Source: Erginobacter sp964587835 (lineage in GTDB: Bacteria > Auribacterota > Erginobacteria > Erginobacterales > Erginobacteraceae). From it: a DNA stretch of 64,000 nucleotides. The position numbers were made by a program, and so were the translations under genes. The DNA lies in contig CAZPMN010000005.1 of NCBI GenBank assembly GCA_964587835.1, positions 1 through 64,000 on the forward strand. Reading direction: 5' to 3'. Positions 6,913 to 15,683 of this stretch are shown here, piece by piece; position 1 is the stretch's first letter; each line of letters starts with the position of its first letter. The notes under the pieces are model-generated. The model did not search any database. It saw only the letters and a list, made by a program, of their open reading frames with translations, and was not told the DNA's origin.

Positions 6913-8670
6913 TCACTGATTACCGGCCCTCGCCGCTTTGAACTTCGCGGTCAGCATCTGCTGGGCGACAGTGATGAAGGTCGAGAGCATAAAGTAGAGG
7001 TTGAGGCCAGCCGGCAGGGAGTAAAAGAGGAAGGTGAACATCACCGGCATCAGGGTGGCCATCATCTTCTGCTGCTGCTCGGCCTGGGGACTTCCCCCTC
7101 CGGCGGTGGGGGTCATCTTCTGCTGGAGATAGAAGGAGACTCCCATCAGGAGGGGGAGGATATTGATCTGATTGCCGATAATCGGATAGGACTTCTCCAG
7201 GGTGGCCAGGACGTCCGGGCCGGAGAGATCTTTGATCCAGCGCCCGGGGATTATCCAGAAGGGGGCGTTGCGCAGGAGGATGGTGTTCCGCAGCGTGGTG
7301 AAGAGGGCGAAGAGGACCGGCATCTGCAGCAGCATCGGGAGACAGCCGCCCATCGGGTTAACCCCGTTGGCCTTGTAGAGCTTCATCGTCTCGGCCTGGA
7401 TCTTCTTGGCGTCGCCCTTGTACTTCTCCTTGAGGGCGGCCAACTGGGGCTGAAGCTGCTGCATCTTCCCCATCGAGGCGTAGCTTTTGTGGGTCAGGGG
7501 CCAGAGTACCACCTTGATAATCACAGTGAGCAAAATGATCGCCCAGCCGTAACTTCCGACCAGCCGGTAGAGCCAGGTCAAAAGCCAGATCAACGCCTGG
7601 GGGAGGTAAAAGTTGCCGAAGAATCCGAAATCCACCAGCCGTTCGAACCGGTTTCCGGCTTGCGAGAGGGCTTCGTAATCGGCCGGTCCGAAATAGAGAA
7701 CAAACGAATATTCTTCCTCCTCCCCCGGCTCCAGGGTGAGCGAGGGGAAGGTCATTGAGGCCCGAAGGTACTCGTAGGGGGAGGCGCCGGGGCCGCCGGC
7801 GCAACCGAAGGCCGCCGTTGCCGGCGCCGGGCCTCCTTTCTTTTCGCCCGCGATGGTGAAGAAGGAAGCCGGCCGTTCCTCCGGCTTGAAGATGGCGGCG
7901 AAGTACTTGGTCTTCAGGCCCATCCAGTTGACTACGGCCGGTTCCCGTTCCTTGGGGCTCTTCTCCCGCAGGACCTCGTCGCCGCTGAGGACGTCCACTC
8001 CCAGCTGGTCGTCGGGATCGATCGGGTAGATCGACCCGCAGCCGAAGGTCGGGCCTGCCGGCCAGGCCAGGGCGGAAGCGGAATCGTTCCGGACCGCGAT
8101 CTCCAGCCGTCCGGTGTAACCGTCCCGGGAGAAGGTATAGCGCTTGGTGACCTTCACCCCATTCTCATAGGTCAGGGAAAATTCCGCCCCGTCTTCCCGC
8201 CGAACGGTCTCCATCCGGGCGGCGGGAAAGTCGAGAATCCGGCCCGGGGCATCGGCGACCCGTTGGATGTCAAACATTTCGACGGCGCCGGAATCCGTAC
8301 CGGCCAGCTTCCTGATCCCGGCGGAAGGGTTCTCCTTCAAAACCAGCCGGCTGATCACGCCGCCATACGAGTTCAAATCGACGGAGAGGTAATCAGACTC
8401 GAAACTCACCGACTCCGCATCTTCCGGCAGGACCGGAGCCGCTTCCGGGGCGGGGACGCTGACCGCCCCGGCGGCCGGGATAACTTCCGCCGGCGGCGCC
8501 GATTCGGCGGGAGCCGGCGGCTCTTCCCGGATCGAGACGGTCTCCGAGCTGCTTTCAACTGTCTCGGGGGGGTCGGCCGGTGGGGTCCTTTTCTGCTGGG
8601 CGGTCAGGTAAAACCAGCCGATCAGGATGAGAACGGTTACGGTCAGTCCGATCTTGCTAACTTTATCCAT
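6913..8670 (-). CDS. yidC: membrane protein insertase YidC
   Basis: YidC, 585 residues, inserts and folds inner-membrane proteins with or without SecYEG. An N-terminal span (about 6-24) is followed by a Pro/Ala/Glu-rich linker, a large periplasmic beta-sandwich domain (about 85-345) and the conserved C-terminal core of five spans with VKVVLWPLTHKSYASMGKMQQLQP and the NPMGGCLPMLLQMPV segment. The long periplasmic domain is typical of diderm YidC and is absent from Gram-positive SpoIIIJ. It ends near KFKAARAGNQ. It is the gene after yidD, with a 30-base gap. Confidence 0.98.
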   Translation of the reverse strand: MDKVSKIGLTVTVLILIGWFYLTAQQKRTPPADPPETVESSSETVSIREEPPAPAESAPPAEVIPAAGAVSVPAPEAAPVLPEDAESVSFESDYLSVDLNSYGGVISRLVLKENPSAGIRKLAGTDSGAVEMFDIQRVADAPGRILDFPAARMETVRREDGAEFSLTYENGVKVTKRYTFSRDGYTGRLEIAVRNDSASALAWPAGPTFGCGSIYPIDPDDQLGVDVLSGDEVLREKSPKEREPAVVNWMGLKTKYFAAIFKPEERPASFFTIAGEKKGGPAPATAAFGCAGGPGASPYEYLRASMTFPSLTLEPGEEEEYSFVLYFGPADYEALSQAGNRFERLVDFGFFGNFYLPQALIWLLTWLYRLVGSYGWAIILLTVIIKVVLWPLTHKSYASMGKMQQLQPQLAALKEKYKGDAKKIQAETMKLYKANGVNPMGGCLPMLLQMPVLFALFTTLRNTILLRNAPFWIIPGRWIKDLSGPDVLATLEKSYPIIGNQINILPLLMGVSFYLQQKMTPTAGGGSPQAEQQQKMMATLMPVMFTFLFYSLPAGLNLYFMLSTFITVAQQMLTAKFKAARAGNQ

Positions 8671-8700
8671 TATAAAATTTTTCCTTAAAAAGTTTTAGGG

Positions 8701-8928
8701 TTAGACCGGATCGTAACCTCCGGGGTGGAAGGGATGGCACTTGGCGATCCGGACTATCCCCTTTCCCAACCCCCGGATCAGGCCATACCGGCGCAGGCAG
8801 CCGCAGAAATACTCGGAGCAGCTGGGGTAGAAACGGCAGCGGCCGCCCAGCCAGGGCGAAACCACATACTGGTAAACCCGGATCAGGGCCACCACCGCCG
8901 CCACCGGAATTTTCCGAATAATATTCAT
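8701..8928 (-). CDS. yidD: membrane protein insertion efficiency factor YidD
   Basis: From ATG at 8928 this encodes 75 residues, the usual YidD length, with the three-cysteine family core YQYVVSPWLGGRCRFYPSCSE and the C-terminal KCHPFHPGGYDPV. YidD is a small inner-face membrane-associated protein that aids YidC insertion. The upstream-extended frame to 9024 would add 32 Arg/Pro-rich residues lying inside rnpA and is rejected. The chosen ATG overlaps the rnpA stop by four bases (ATGA), the arrangement seen in many bacteria. Confidence 0.95.
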   Translation of the reverse strand: MNIIRKIPVAAVVALIRVYQYVVSPWLGGRCRFYPSCSEYFCGCLRRYGLIRGLGKGIVRIAKCHPFHPGGYDPV

Positions 8929-9281
8929 CTCAAGAGGCCGGCCTCCCCGAGCAGGTCCAGTATCTCCCGCTCGGCGGCGGCGTAGCGGACGGATCGGACC
9001 GGCCCATGCCAGATCAAGAGGCACTCGATGTCCTTCCTGATCTCGTGCTGGTGGAGCCGAATCACCTCACGCATCAGCCGCCGGGCCCGGTTCCGCCCCA
9101 CGGCCCCGGCCAATTTCTTCCGGGTGGAAAAACCGACCCGGAAGGGGCGGCCGCCGGAATCACGATAGCAGATGGTTACCAACCGCCCCCCTCGGCGGCG
9201 GCCGTCGTGGCAAAGGCTCCGGAAGGAACCCGACTTACTGATAGTCCAATCTCGGGGAAAGGTGAAGGAGGGCCCACTCAC
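8925..9281 (-). CDS. rnpA: ribonuclease P protein component
   Basis: RnpA, 118 residues, is the protein subunit of RNase P, which matures tRNA 5' ends. The basic RNA-binding signature is GRNRARRLMREVIR, preceded by RVGFSTRKKLAGAV, the usual family block. The start is GTG at 9281, only four bases after the rpmH stop. No better start fits because the frame would run back into rpmH. The rpmH, rnpA, yidD, yidC order is one of the best conserved bacterial operons. Confidence 0.96.
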   Translation of the reverse strand: MSGPSFTFPRDWTISKSGSFRSLCHDGRRRGGRLVTICYRDSGGRPFRVGFSTRKKLAGAVGRNRARRLMREVIRLHQHEIRKDIECLLIWHGPVRSVRYAAAEREILDLLGEAGLLR

Positions 9282-9285
9282 CGTC

Positions 9286-9423
9286 TCAACTGACGACCAA
9301 TCTCTTCCGACCCTTTTTCCGGCGATCTCTGATCACGCGGCGGCCGCCGGGGGTCGCCTTCCGGGCAAAGAAACCGTGAGTCTTCTTCTTCTTTCTCTGG
9401 GAGGGTTGGTATGTTCTCTTCAT
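9286..9423 (-). CDS. rpmH: 50S ribosomal protein L34
   Basis: The minus strand from ATG at 9423 encodes 45 residues starting MKRTYQPSQRKKKKTHGFFA and ending RKKGRKRLVVS, an unmistakable L34. It is the first gene of the rpmH-rnpA-yidD-yidC-mnmE series. A strong promoter lies upstream with a leader of about 75 bases. The KKKK run where many L34 proteins have RKRK is a minor variation. Confidence 0.98.
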   Translation of the reverse strand: MKRTYQPSQRKKKKTHGFFARKATPGGRRVIRDRRKKGRKRLVVS

Positions 9424-9503
9424 TTGAATTGCGCTCCAGACGCAGGCGGCCGGGCTCCCCCGGCCGCCGATGGGAATTCAAGATCCGGTTTGATAAGGGG
9501 CGC

Positions 9504-9532
9504 ATTATCATATATCACCCTTTCCCTGTCAA
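9504..9532 (-). promoter_or_regulatory. sigma70-type promoter of the rpmH operon
   Basis: On the minus strand TTGACA (-35) is followed after 17 bases by GATAAT (-10), within a TGATAAT context. Both hexamers are near consensus. Transcription would begin near 9497, about 75 bases before the rpmH ATG, as expected for a strongly expressed ribosomal protein and RNase P operon. Confidence 0.8.
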
Positions 9533-9983
9533 CAGATAGAAGGAACCTGCCGCCGGAAGAAAATTTTTTGCGATTTTCTAATTTTTTCCTTGATCCGTCG
9601 TTCACCCCCGGATATAATCCGGTCGGTTTAGCGAAGCGCAAATGAACACTCCTGTGGATAACTTGTTGATAATATCCGCCCGTCGGGAGAGGTTCTTCGT
9701 AAGCCGTTAAAAACTATGAGATAATAGTACTCTACCCCTGAAAGGGCTTTATTTGTCGAGGAATTTTCCGATTCCGGGGCAAGTGATATTGTCTAATGTT
9801 CTCTCCAGCAATGATTTAAGGATTCGGGCCTCTGGCGGGTTCGCGGATGCGGCCGTTTTGTGGGTACTGCCGCGGTCCCGGAAAAACCCCGGGGGAGAGA
9901 GCGGAGAGGCTCCTTTCCGGGTAACAATAGCATTTACAGGTCCTTGTGGATAAATTCGCCTGCCTAACCGGAAATCAAGGCTG
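9533..9983. promoter_or_regulatory. rpmH-dnaA intergenic region with two perfect DnaA boxes
   Basis: Two exact TGTGGATAA boxes lie at 9653-9661 and 9945-9953, the second only 31 bases before the dnaA ATG. Two AT-rich patches occur near 9560-9590 and 9706-9730. No protein-coding frame here looks real. The boxes suggest DnaA autoregulation and possibly a second sub-region of a bipartite origin flanking dnaA. A GATAAT near 9720 might be a dnaA -10 but lacks a convincing -35. Confidence 0.7.
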
Positions 9984-11318
9984 ATGGATACCCTAAGCAA
10001 AGAAATCTTTTCCCAACTCCGGGAACGCCTCGGCGAGCAGAATTTCTCGACCTGGATCAAACCGACCAAACCTCTAACCATCGAGGGCGAAAACCTGATC
10101 CTGGAGGTCCCGAGCGCTTTCTTCCGGGACTGGCTCCAGGATCATTATCTGGAGATCATCGAGGAAACTGTCTCCCGTCAGGCCGGCCGGCCGCTCAAAG
10201 TCGCCTTCAGCATTACCCGTCACCCCGTCCCGGCGGCGGAATCCCCACCCCGGGCGACGGTGAAGCGAAAACCCAGTCTGCTCTCGGGATCCAACCTCAA
10301 CCCGAAATATACCTTTGACCGGTTCGTGGTCGGCGGTTCCAACCAGTTCGCCAACGCCGCCACGATGGCGGTCGCTAACGCTCCCGGCAAAGCTTATAAC
10401 CCGCTCTTCATCTACGGGGGGGTAGGACTGGGAAAGACTCACCTGATGCAGGCGGCGGCCAACTGCATCTTGGCCAAGGAGGAGAAGTACCAGGTGCTCT
10501 ACCTCTCCAGCGAGAGTTTCACCAATGATTTCATCAACTCGATTGCCAATCGGACCACCGAGAAGTTTCGGAAGAAGTACCGGGACGTGGACTGCCTGCT
10601 GATCGACGACATCCATTTCCTCGGCGGCCAGGTCAAGACCCAAGAACAGTTCTTCCACACCTTCAACCACCTCTTCGATCTGCACAAGCAGATCATCCTT
10701 TGCAGCGACCGGCCGCCCCAGGATATCCCGGACATCGAGGAACGCCTGATCTCCCGCTTCGAATGGGGGCTGGTGGTCGATGTCCAGCCCCCCGATCGGG
10801 AAACCCGGATCGCCATTCTGAGACGGGAAGCCGAATATTCCGGAATCGGCGTTCCCGACGATATCATTCTTTACATAGCCGACCGGATTAAGTCGAATAT
10901 CCGCAAACTCGAGGGGGCCCTGATTCAGGTAGCTTCCTACGCCTCCCTGACCGGGACGGAACTGAACTTAAAGACCGCCGAACTGGTTCTCTCCGGGATC
11001 GTGGAAGACGAGATGGAGAAGATCATCACCATCGACCAGATCCAGCGAAAACTCAGCGACTACTACGACATCCGGCTGGCGGATATGAAGAGCTCCCGGA
11101 GACCGAAAGCCATCGCCTTTCCCCGGCAGCTGGCGATGTACCTCTCCCGGTCAATGACCGGTCGGTCTCTGAGCGAGATCGGAGAGGCCTTCGGCGGACG
11201 CGACCACACCACCGTGATTCATGCCTGTCAGAAGATCGGCGAACAGCTGAACACCGACAAGCAGCTCTCGGCCACTCTCTCCCATCTGGAGAAAGAAATC
11301 CGCCAGGCCCACGGTTGA
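9984..11318 (+). CDS. dnaA: chromosomal replication initiator protein DnaA
   Basis: DnaA, 444 residues, binds DnaA boxes at oriC, opens the duplex and helps load the helicase. Domain I (1-80) includes the FSTWIKPTKP segment. A short domain II is followed by the AAA+ domain beginning NPKYTFDRFVVGGSNQFA, with Walker A GGVGLGKT at 145-152 and Walker B LLIDDIHFL. Domain IV carries the box-recognition signature FGGRDHTTVIHAC near 413. The length is typical for the family. Start is the ATG at 9984, in agreement with the usual N-terminus. Confidence 0.99.
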   Translation: MDTLSKEIFSQLRERLGEQNFSTWIKPTKPLTIEGENLILEVPSAFFRDWLQDHYLEIIEETVSRQAGRPLKVAFSITRHPVPAAESPPRATVKRKPSLLSGSNLNPKYTFDRFVVGGSNQFANAATMAVANAPGKAYNPLFIYGGVGLGKTHLMQAAANCILAKEEKYQVLYLSSESFTNDFINSIANRTTEKFRKKYRDVDCLLIDDIHFLGGQVKTQEQFFHTFNHLFDLHKQIILCSDRPPQDIPDIEERLISRFEWGLVVDVQPPDRETRIAILRREAEYSGIGVPDDIILYIADRIKSNIRKLEGALIQVASYASLTGTELNLKTAELVLSGIVEDEMEKIITIDQIQRKLSDYYDIRLADMKSSRRPKAIAFPRQLAMYLSRSMTGRSLSEIGEAFGGRDHTTVIHACQKIGEQLNTDKQLSATLSHLEKEIRQAHG

Positions 11319-11632
11319 CCGTCCAACCGTCCGGGGGCTTCCGGCCGCTTCTTCCCGAACCGATCCCCCACCGGCGGGATAAACCTGTGGCTGGACGGGG
11401 GATAAATTGTTCATAACCGGTACGGGCGAATTTCGGGGGAGGTTGTCCACAACTGTCCACCGTTTATCCACCGGATTATCCCGGAACAATCGCTTAGGAG
11501 CTCAGGTAGGTTATTAACATATCAACAGCACTTATTAATATTATTATATTTACATATAAATACCTTATATAATATATTAGCTGTTGAAAATTTGATATCG
11601 CGGCCAGTGAGACCAATTTTAAGGGGGAGAAG
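11319..11632. other. oriC: oriC candidate: DnaA boxes and AT-rich unwinding region between dnaA and dnaN
   Basis: The 314-base spacer holds near-consensus DnaA boxes TTGTCCACA (11443-11451) and TTATCCACC (11464-11472), each one mismatch from TTATCCACA, and weaker copies at 11453, 11476 and near 11386. They are followed at about 11509-11596 by a stretch that is overwhelmingly A and T in an otherwise GC-rich genome, matching a DNA unwinding element. This box-then-AT-rich order beside dnaN is that of the B. subtilis-type origin. Genes on either side point outward, which fits an initiation site. Confidence 0.85.
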
Positions 11633-12727
11633 ATGAAACTCACTTTTCAGAAAGAAGACGCCCTCCGGGTGATGACACCGCTTCAGGGGGTAATCGGGGC
11701 CAAAAGCATGCTGCCGATCCTCTCGCATGTGATTCTGGAAGCCGGTCCGGAGAGGGCCACCCTCTCCGCTAGCGACCTGGAAATCTGGATCTCCTGCGCG
11801 CTCCCAGCCTCGATCGAGGAGGAAGGATCGTGCAGTCTGCCCGGGCGCAGGTTCTTTAACATCATCCGGGAACTGCCCGGGGCCGCGGTCCGGGTGGAGA
11901 GCGGTGACGATCTCTCTGCTCGCCTGACCTGCGCGAGATCCTTCTTCCAGATGAACGGTCTGCCCCGCGAAGAATTTCCCGCCGCCCCGGAATTGAAGAA
12001 CGCGGTGGAGGTGCCGGTGCGCGAGTCCCAGCTCAAGGAGCTGATTAAGAAGACCGGCTATGCTATCTCGGTGGAGGACAGCCGTTTTGTGCTCAACGGT
12101 CTCTACTTGCTGTTTGAGAAAGGGGAATTGACCGCCGTCGCCACCGATGGTCGGCGGCTGGCCATCGCCCGGACCGAATGCGCCACCCCGCCCGATTGCC
12201 GGCGGGAAGTCATCCTCCCCCACAAGACTGTCCTGGAGCTGAGCCGGATCCTGGAAGACGAAGGGGAGTGCACGGTCAGGCTGGGGGAGCGGCAGATCGC
12301 CTTTGAATTTTCCGGGATCCTACTGATCTCCCGGCTGATCGAGGGACGCTACCCCAACTACCAGCAGGTCATCCCCCGGGCCGAGGGGGTGACCCTGACC
12401 CTACCTCGGGAAGAGCTGATGCAGACCGTGAAGCGTGCCTCCCTGATCACCGACGAGAAATCAAATTCAGTGCGCTTTGCCTTCAGCTCAGGGCAACTTC
12501 AGGTCAGCGCCGTCACTCCGGAAGTGGGCCAGGCCCGGGAGGAGATGGAGATCGAGTATGCCGGCCCCGAGCTGAATATCGCATTCAACCCGTATTATCT
12601 TATCGACGTGCTCAAGGCGGTGGATGAAGAGGATAAGATTAACCTGCAGCTGATTGATTCAGGCAGCCCCGGGTTGCTGAAGGTCGGCGAGAGATTTCTT
12701 TGCGTGATTATGCCGATGAAACTTTGA
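11633..12727 (+). CDS. dnaN: DNA polymerase III beta subunit (sliding clamp)
   Basis: The 364-residue beta clamp has the three-domain sequence of the family, including the N-terminal MKLTFQKEDALRVMTPLQGVIG, LSASDLEIWI, the IEGRYPNYQQVIP segment at about 242-254 and the C-terminal end CVIMPMKL, where the last residues contribute to the partner-binding pocket. A strong Shine-Dalgarno (AGGGGGAG) lies six bases before ATG. It is the first gene to the right of the origin candidate. Confidence 0.98.
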   Translation: MKLTFQKEDALRVMTPLQGVIGAKSMLPILSHVILEAGPERATLSASDLEIWISCALPASIEEEGSCSLPGRRFFNIIRELPGAAVRVESGDDLSARLTCARSFFQMNGLPREEFPAAPELKNAVEVPVRESQLKELIKKTGYAISVEDSRFVLNGLYLLFEKGELTAVATDGRRLAIARTECATPPDCRREVILPHKTVLELSRILEDEGECTVRLGERQIAFEFSGILLISRLIEGRYPNYQQVIPRAEGVTLTLPREELMQTVKRASLITDEKSNSVRFAFSSGQLQVSAVTPEVGQAREEMEIEYAGPELNIAFNPYYLIDVLKAVDEEDKINLQLIDSGSPGLLKVGERFLCVIMPMKL

Positions 12728-13068
12728 GAGACCCGGAGGCCAGGAAGGACGGACCGGAAGCAATCGGTCCGATAGTCAGGGACATCTTAAGCCGGCTGGG
12801 GATGAAGGATCTGCTGGTCTCCAGCCGGGTCTTTGAGATATGGCCCGCCACGGTCGGCCAGGCCATCGCCGGCCACGCCCAGCCCCATTCCCTGCGCGAA
12901 GGAACATTGGTCGTTCACGTGGACAGTTCCGTCTGGCTGGCCCAGCTGGAACGGTTTCGGAAGAGGCAAATCCGGGAGAAGCTCAATCGCCGGCTTCCCC
13001 ACCCGATGGTCAAAAGAATCGTCTTTCGGATCGGAGAATTGCGGTCCGAGGATGGAGATAACGGATAA
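12724..13068 (+). CDS. dciA: DUF721/DciA family replicative helicase-loading protein
   Basis: This small protein (114 residues from TTG at 12724) matches DUF721: an N-terminal helical part, then VFEIWPATVGQAIAGHAQPHSLREGTLVVHVDSSVWLAQLERFRKRQIREKLN, the KH-like core with the conserved W and the LxVxVDSSVWLAQL strand-helix. DUF721 proteins are DciA, the ancestral operator of the DnaB helicase in bacteria lacking DnaC/DnaI. The TTG overlaps the dnaN stop by four bases, favouring coupling; an in-frame TTG at 12700 would add eight residues. It holds the place between dnaN and gyrB that recF plus dciA occupy in actinobacteria. Confidence 0.85.
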   Translation: MRDPEARKDGPEAIGPIVRDILSRLGMKDLLVSSRVFEIWPATVGQAIAGHAQPHSLREGTLVVHVDSSVWLAQLERFRKRQIREKLNRRLPHPMVKRIVFRIGELRSEDGDNG

Positions 13069-13071
13069 GTT

Positions 13072-15558
13072 ATGGTCGAGAAAAAGCCGACAGTGAGAAA
13101 GAAGTCCTCCGCCCCCTCGACCCGGGGCAAGGATAAATCTTACGACGCCACCACGATCAAGGTTTTAAAGGGGATCGAGGCGGTTCGGAAACGCCCGGCG
13201 ATGTACATCGGGGACACCGCCATCCGCGGTCTTCACCACTTGGTCTACGAGGTGGTTGACAACGCGATCGACGAGGCGATGGCCGGGTTCTGCAAGAAGA
13301 TCGACGTGGTGATCCACGCCGACGGTTCGGTCTCGGTCAGCGACGACGGCCGGGGGATCCCGGTCGACCGGCACAAAACAGAGAAGAAGCCGGCGGTCGA
13401 GGTGGTGATGACCACCCTCCACGCCGGGGGGAAATTCGACAACAAAGCCTACCGGGTCTCCGGGGGTTTGCACGGCGTTGGGGTTTCGGCGGTCAACGCC
13501 CTCTCCGAGTGGATGGAGGTTGAAGTCAAGCGCGAGGGCAAGATCTACCATATGTCGTTCACCCGGGGAGCGCGGGAAAAAGCCCTGAAACAGGTCGGTC
13601 GGACCAAATCCACCGGAACCAAGGTCACCTTTCACCCCGACGGGGAGATCTTTCCCGAAACTGAGTTCTCTTACGACATTCTGGCCAAGCGGCTTCGGGA
13701 GCTGGCCTTCCTCTCCAAGGATGTCAAGATCACCCTCTACGACGAGCGGACCGAACAGAGCGACGAGTTTCGGTACAAGGGGGGGATCGTCAGCTTCGTC
13801 CAGTATCTCAACCAGAACAAGAATACGCTCCACCGCAAGGTCCTCTATCTTGACAAGAGCAAGGAAGATCTGGAAGTCGAGGTGGCGCTGCAGTACAACG
13901 ACGGCTACAGCGAGAACATTTACTCTTACGCCAACAACATCAATACCATCGAGGGCGGCACCCACTTAAGCGGCTTCAAATCGGCCCTGACCCGGACCCT
14001 GAACAGTTACGCCCGCGGTCACAATATGCTTAAAGAGAAGGATGCCCCGATGTCGGGAGACGACGTCCGGGAGGGTCTGACCTCCGTCATCTCGGTTCGG
14101 GTCCGCCAGCCCCAGTTCGAGGGCCAGACCAAGACCAAGCTGGGAAATTCCGAGGTCAGCGGGCTGGTAGAGTCGATCCTCAATGAGGGACTGGGCGCCT
14201 ATCTGGAAGAGAATCCCACCGCGGCCCGGGCGATCATCTCCAAGTGCATCGGAGCCTCCCGGGCCCGGACCGCGGCGAGAAAAGCCCGCGACCTGGCCCG
14301 GCGCAAGGGGGCCCTGGAGAGCGGAGGTCTGCCCGGGAAGCTGGCCGACTGCTCGGAAAAAGATCCCGCTCTCTGTGAGGTCTACCTGGTTGAGGGCGAC
14401 AGCGCCGGCGGTTCGGCCAAGCAGGGCCGGGACCGCCGTTTCCAGGCCATCCTCCCCCTGAAGGGAAAGATCCTCAACGTGGAGAAAGCCGCCCCGGTCA
14501 AGATGCTGAGCAACGCCGAGATCCAGACGATGATCACCGCGATCGGGGCCGGTTTCGGCACCGAGGATTTCGACATCGCCAAGGCCCGCTACCACAAGGT
14601 CGTGATTATGACCGACGCCGACGTCGACGGCTCCCACATCCGCACGCTGCTCCTGACCTTCTTCTACCGGCAGATGCCGGAACTGATCGAGAACGGCTAC
14701 ATCTATCTGGCCCGGCCCCCGCTCTACAAGGTAAAAAGGCGCAACACCGAACGCTACGTGGAGAGCGACGAAGAGATGAATGCCATCCTGCTCGATCTCG
14801 GTTCGGAGGATCTGAAACTGGTCCGGTCGGCCGACGGCAAGGAGTTCACCAGGAGCCAGTTTCAGAAGCTCCTCGAGATCCTGACCCGCCTCGATCGGCT
14901 GATCACCCAGCTGCGCAAGAAAGCGGTCGACTGGGACGAGTACATCCAGCTCCTTGATCCGGAATCCCTCCAGCTCCCCCGCTACCGGGTCCGGTTCAAT
15001 CACGATGAGCGTTTCATCGTCGATGACGAGGACCTCTCCGAATTTGCCCGGGACTGGGAGGATTCCCACCCGGAGGAAAACGGGGAGGAGGAGGAAAAGG
15101 AGGAAAAGGAGGAGAATGGCGAGGATTACGAGGTGATGGAGATCTACGAGTCGCGCGAGATTTCCAAGTGCCTGAAGGATCTGACCAAGCTGGGTATCCT
15201 CCCCGAGGAGGAAAAGAAGAAGGGAAAGGGTGACGAAGAGGTAGAGCCGCCCGTCTACGAGCTGGTCTCCGACAACCAGCGCATCCCGCTCTATAAGTTG
15301 ATGGAGATTCTCCAGCAGGTTCGGAAGCTCGGGAGGGAAGGGTTGGCCATCCAGCGTTACAAGGGACTGGGGGAGATGAATCCGGAACAGCTCTGGGAGA
15401 CGACGATGGATCCGGAAAAGCGGACCTTGGTTAAGATCAAGCTCGAGGACGCCGTGGCCGCCGATGAGATCTTCACCATCCTGATGGGAGACGTGGTTGA
15501 GCCGCGCCGCGATTTCATCTTCCGAAACGCGCTCTTCGTCAAGAACCTGGATGTATAA
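13072..15558 (+). CDS. gyrB: DNA gyrase subunit B
   Basis: GyrB, 828 residues, supplies the ATPase of DNA gyrase. The GHKL domain shows EVVDNAIDEAMAG, DDGRGIPV and GGLHGVGVSAVNALS. The TOPRIM domain has EGDSAGGSAKQGRDRRFQAILPLKGKILNVE and DADVDGSHIRTLLLTFFYR. Between TOPRIM and the C-terminal QRYKGLGEMNPEQLWETTMDP there is an insert of about 165 residues with a very acidic stretch (EEEEKEEKEE), as in many diderm GyrB proteins and missing from about 640-residue forms. It starts three bases after dciA ends. A perfect 20-base stem begins at its stop codon. Confidence 0.98.
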   Translation: MVEKKPTVRKKSSAPSTRGKDKSYDATTIKVLKGIEAVRKRPAMYIGDTAIRGLHHLVYEVVDNAIDEAMAGFCKKIDVVIHADGSVSVSDDGRGIPVDRHKTEKKPAVEVVMTTLHAGGKFDNKAYRVSGGLHGVGVSAVNALSEWMEVEVKREGKIYHMSFTRGAREKALKQVGRTKSTGTKVTFHPDGEIFPETEFSYDILAKRLRELAFLSKDVKITLYDERTEQSDEFRYKGGIVSFVQYLNQNKNTLHRKVLYLDKSKEDLEVEVALQYNDGYSENIYSYANNINTIEGGTHLSGFKSALTRTLNSYARGHNMLKEKDAPMSGDDVREGLTSVISVRVRQPQFEGQTKTKLGNSEVSGLVESILNEGLGAYLEENPTAARAIISKCIGASRARTAARKARDLARRKGALESGGLPGKLADCSEKDPALCEVYLVEGDSAGGSAKQGRDRRFQAILPLKGKILNVEKAAPVKMLSNAEIQTMITAIGAGFGTEDFDIAKARYHKVVIMTDADVDGSHIRTLLLTFFYRQMPELIENGYIYLARPPLYKVKRRNTERYVESDEEMNAILLDLGSEDLKLVRSADGKEFTRSQFQKLLEILTRLDRLITQLRKKAVDWDEYIQLLDPESLQLPRYRVRFNHDERFIVDDEDLSEFARDWEDSHPEENGEEEEKEEKEENGEDYEVMEIYESREISKCLKDLTKLGILPEEEKKKGKGDEEVEPPVYELVSDNQRIPLYKLMEILQQVRKLGREGLAIQRYKGLGEMNPEQLWETTMDPEKRTLVKIKLEDAVAADEIFTILMGDVVEPRRDFIFRNALFVKNLDV

Positions 15559-15600
15559 TCAGCTTTCCGGCCCGCCCGGACGGGCCGGAAAGCTGATTAT
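15555..15600. terminator. 20-bp perfect hairpin at the gyrB stop (terminator-like, no T tract)
   Basis: The arms 15555-15574 and 15581-15600 are perfect inverse complements, with a six-base loop CCCGGA. The left arm includes the gyrB stop. Nothing resembling a T run follows, so it is not a standard intrinsic terminator. It may be an mRNA 3' stabiliser, a dispersed palindrome or a bidirectional element that lowers gyrA transcription relative to gyrB. Confidence 0.55.
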
Positions 15601-15683
15601 AGTGAGAGACTTCCACGGATTGAGCAACGTTAAAAGTTAAATCAGTCTGGCAAGGTATTAATCGTTGAAAGGATTTACTATTT

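Noticed and set aside
13966..15069. Long antisense frame opposite gyrB
   Set aside because: High-GC codon bias opens the opposite strand; gyrB has full conserved motifs and the antisense product has none.
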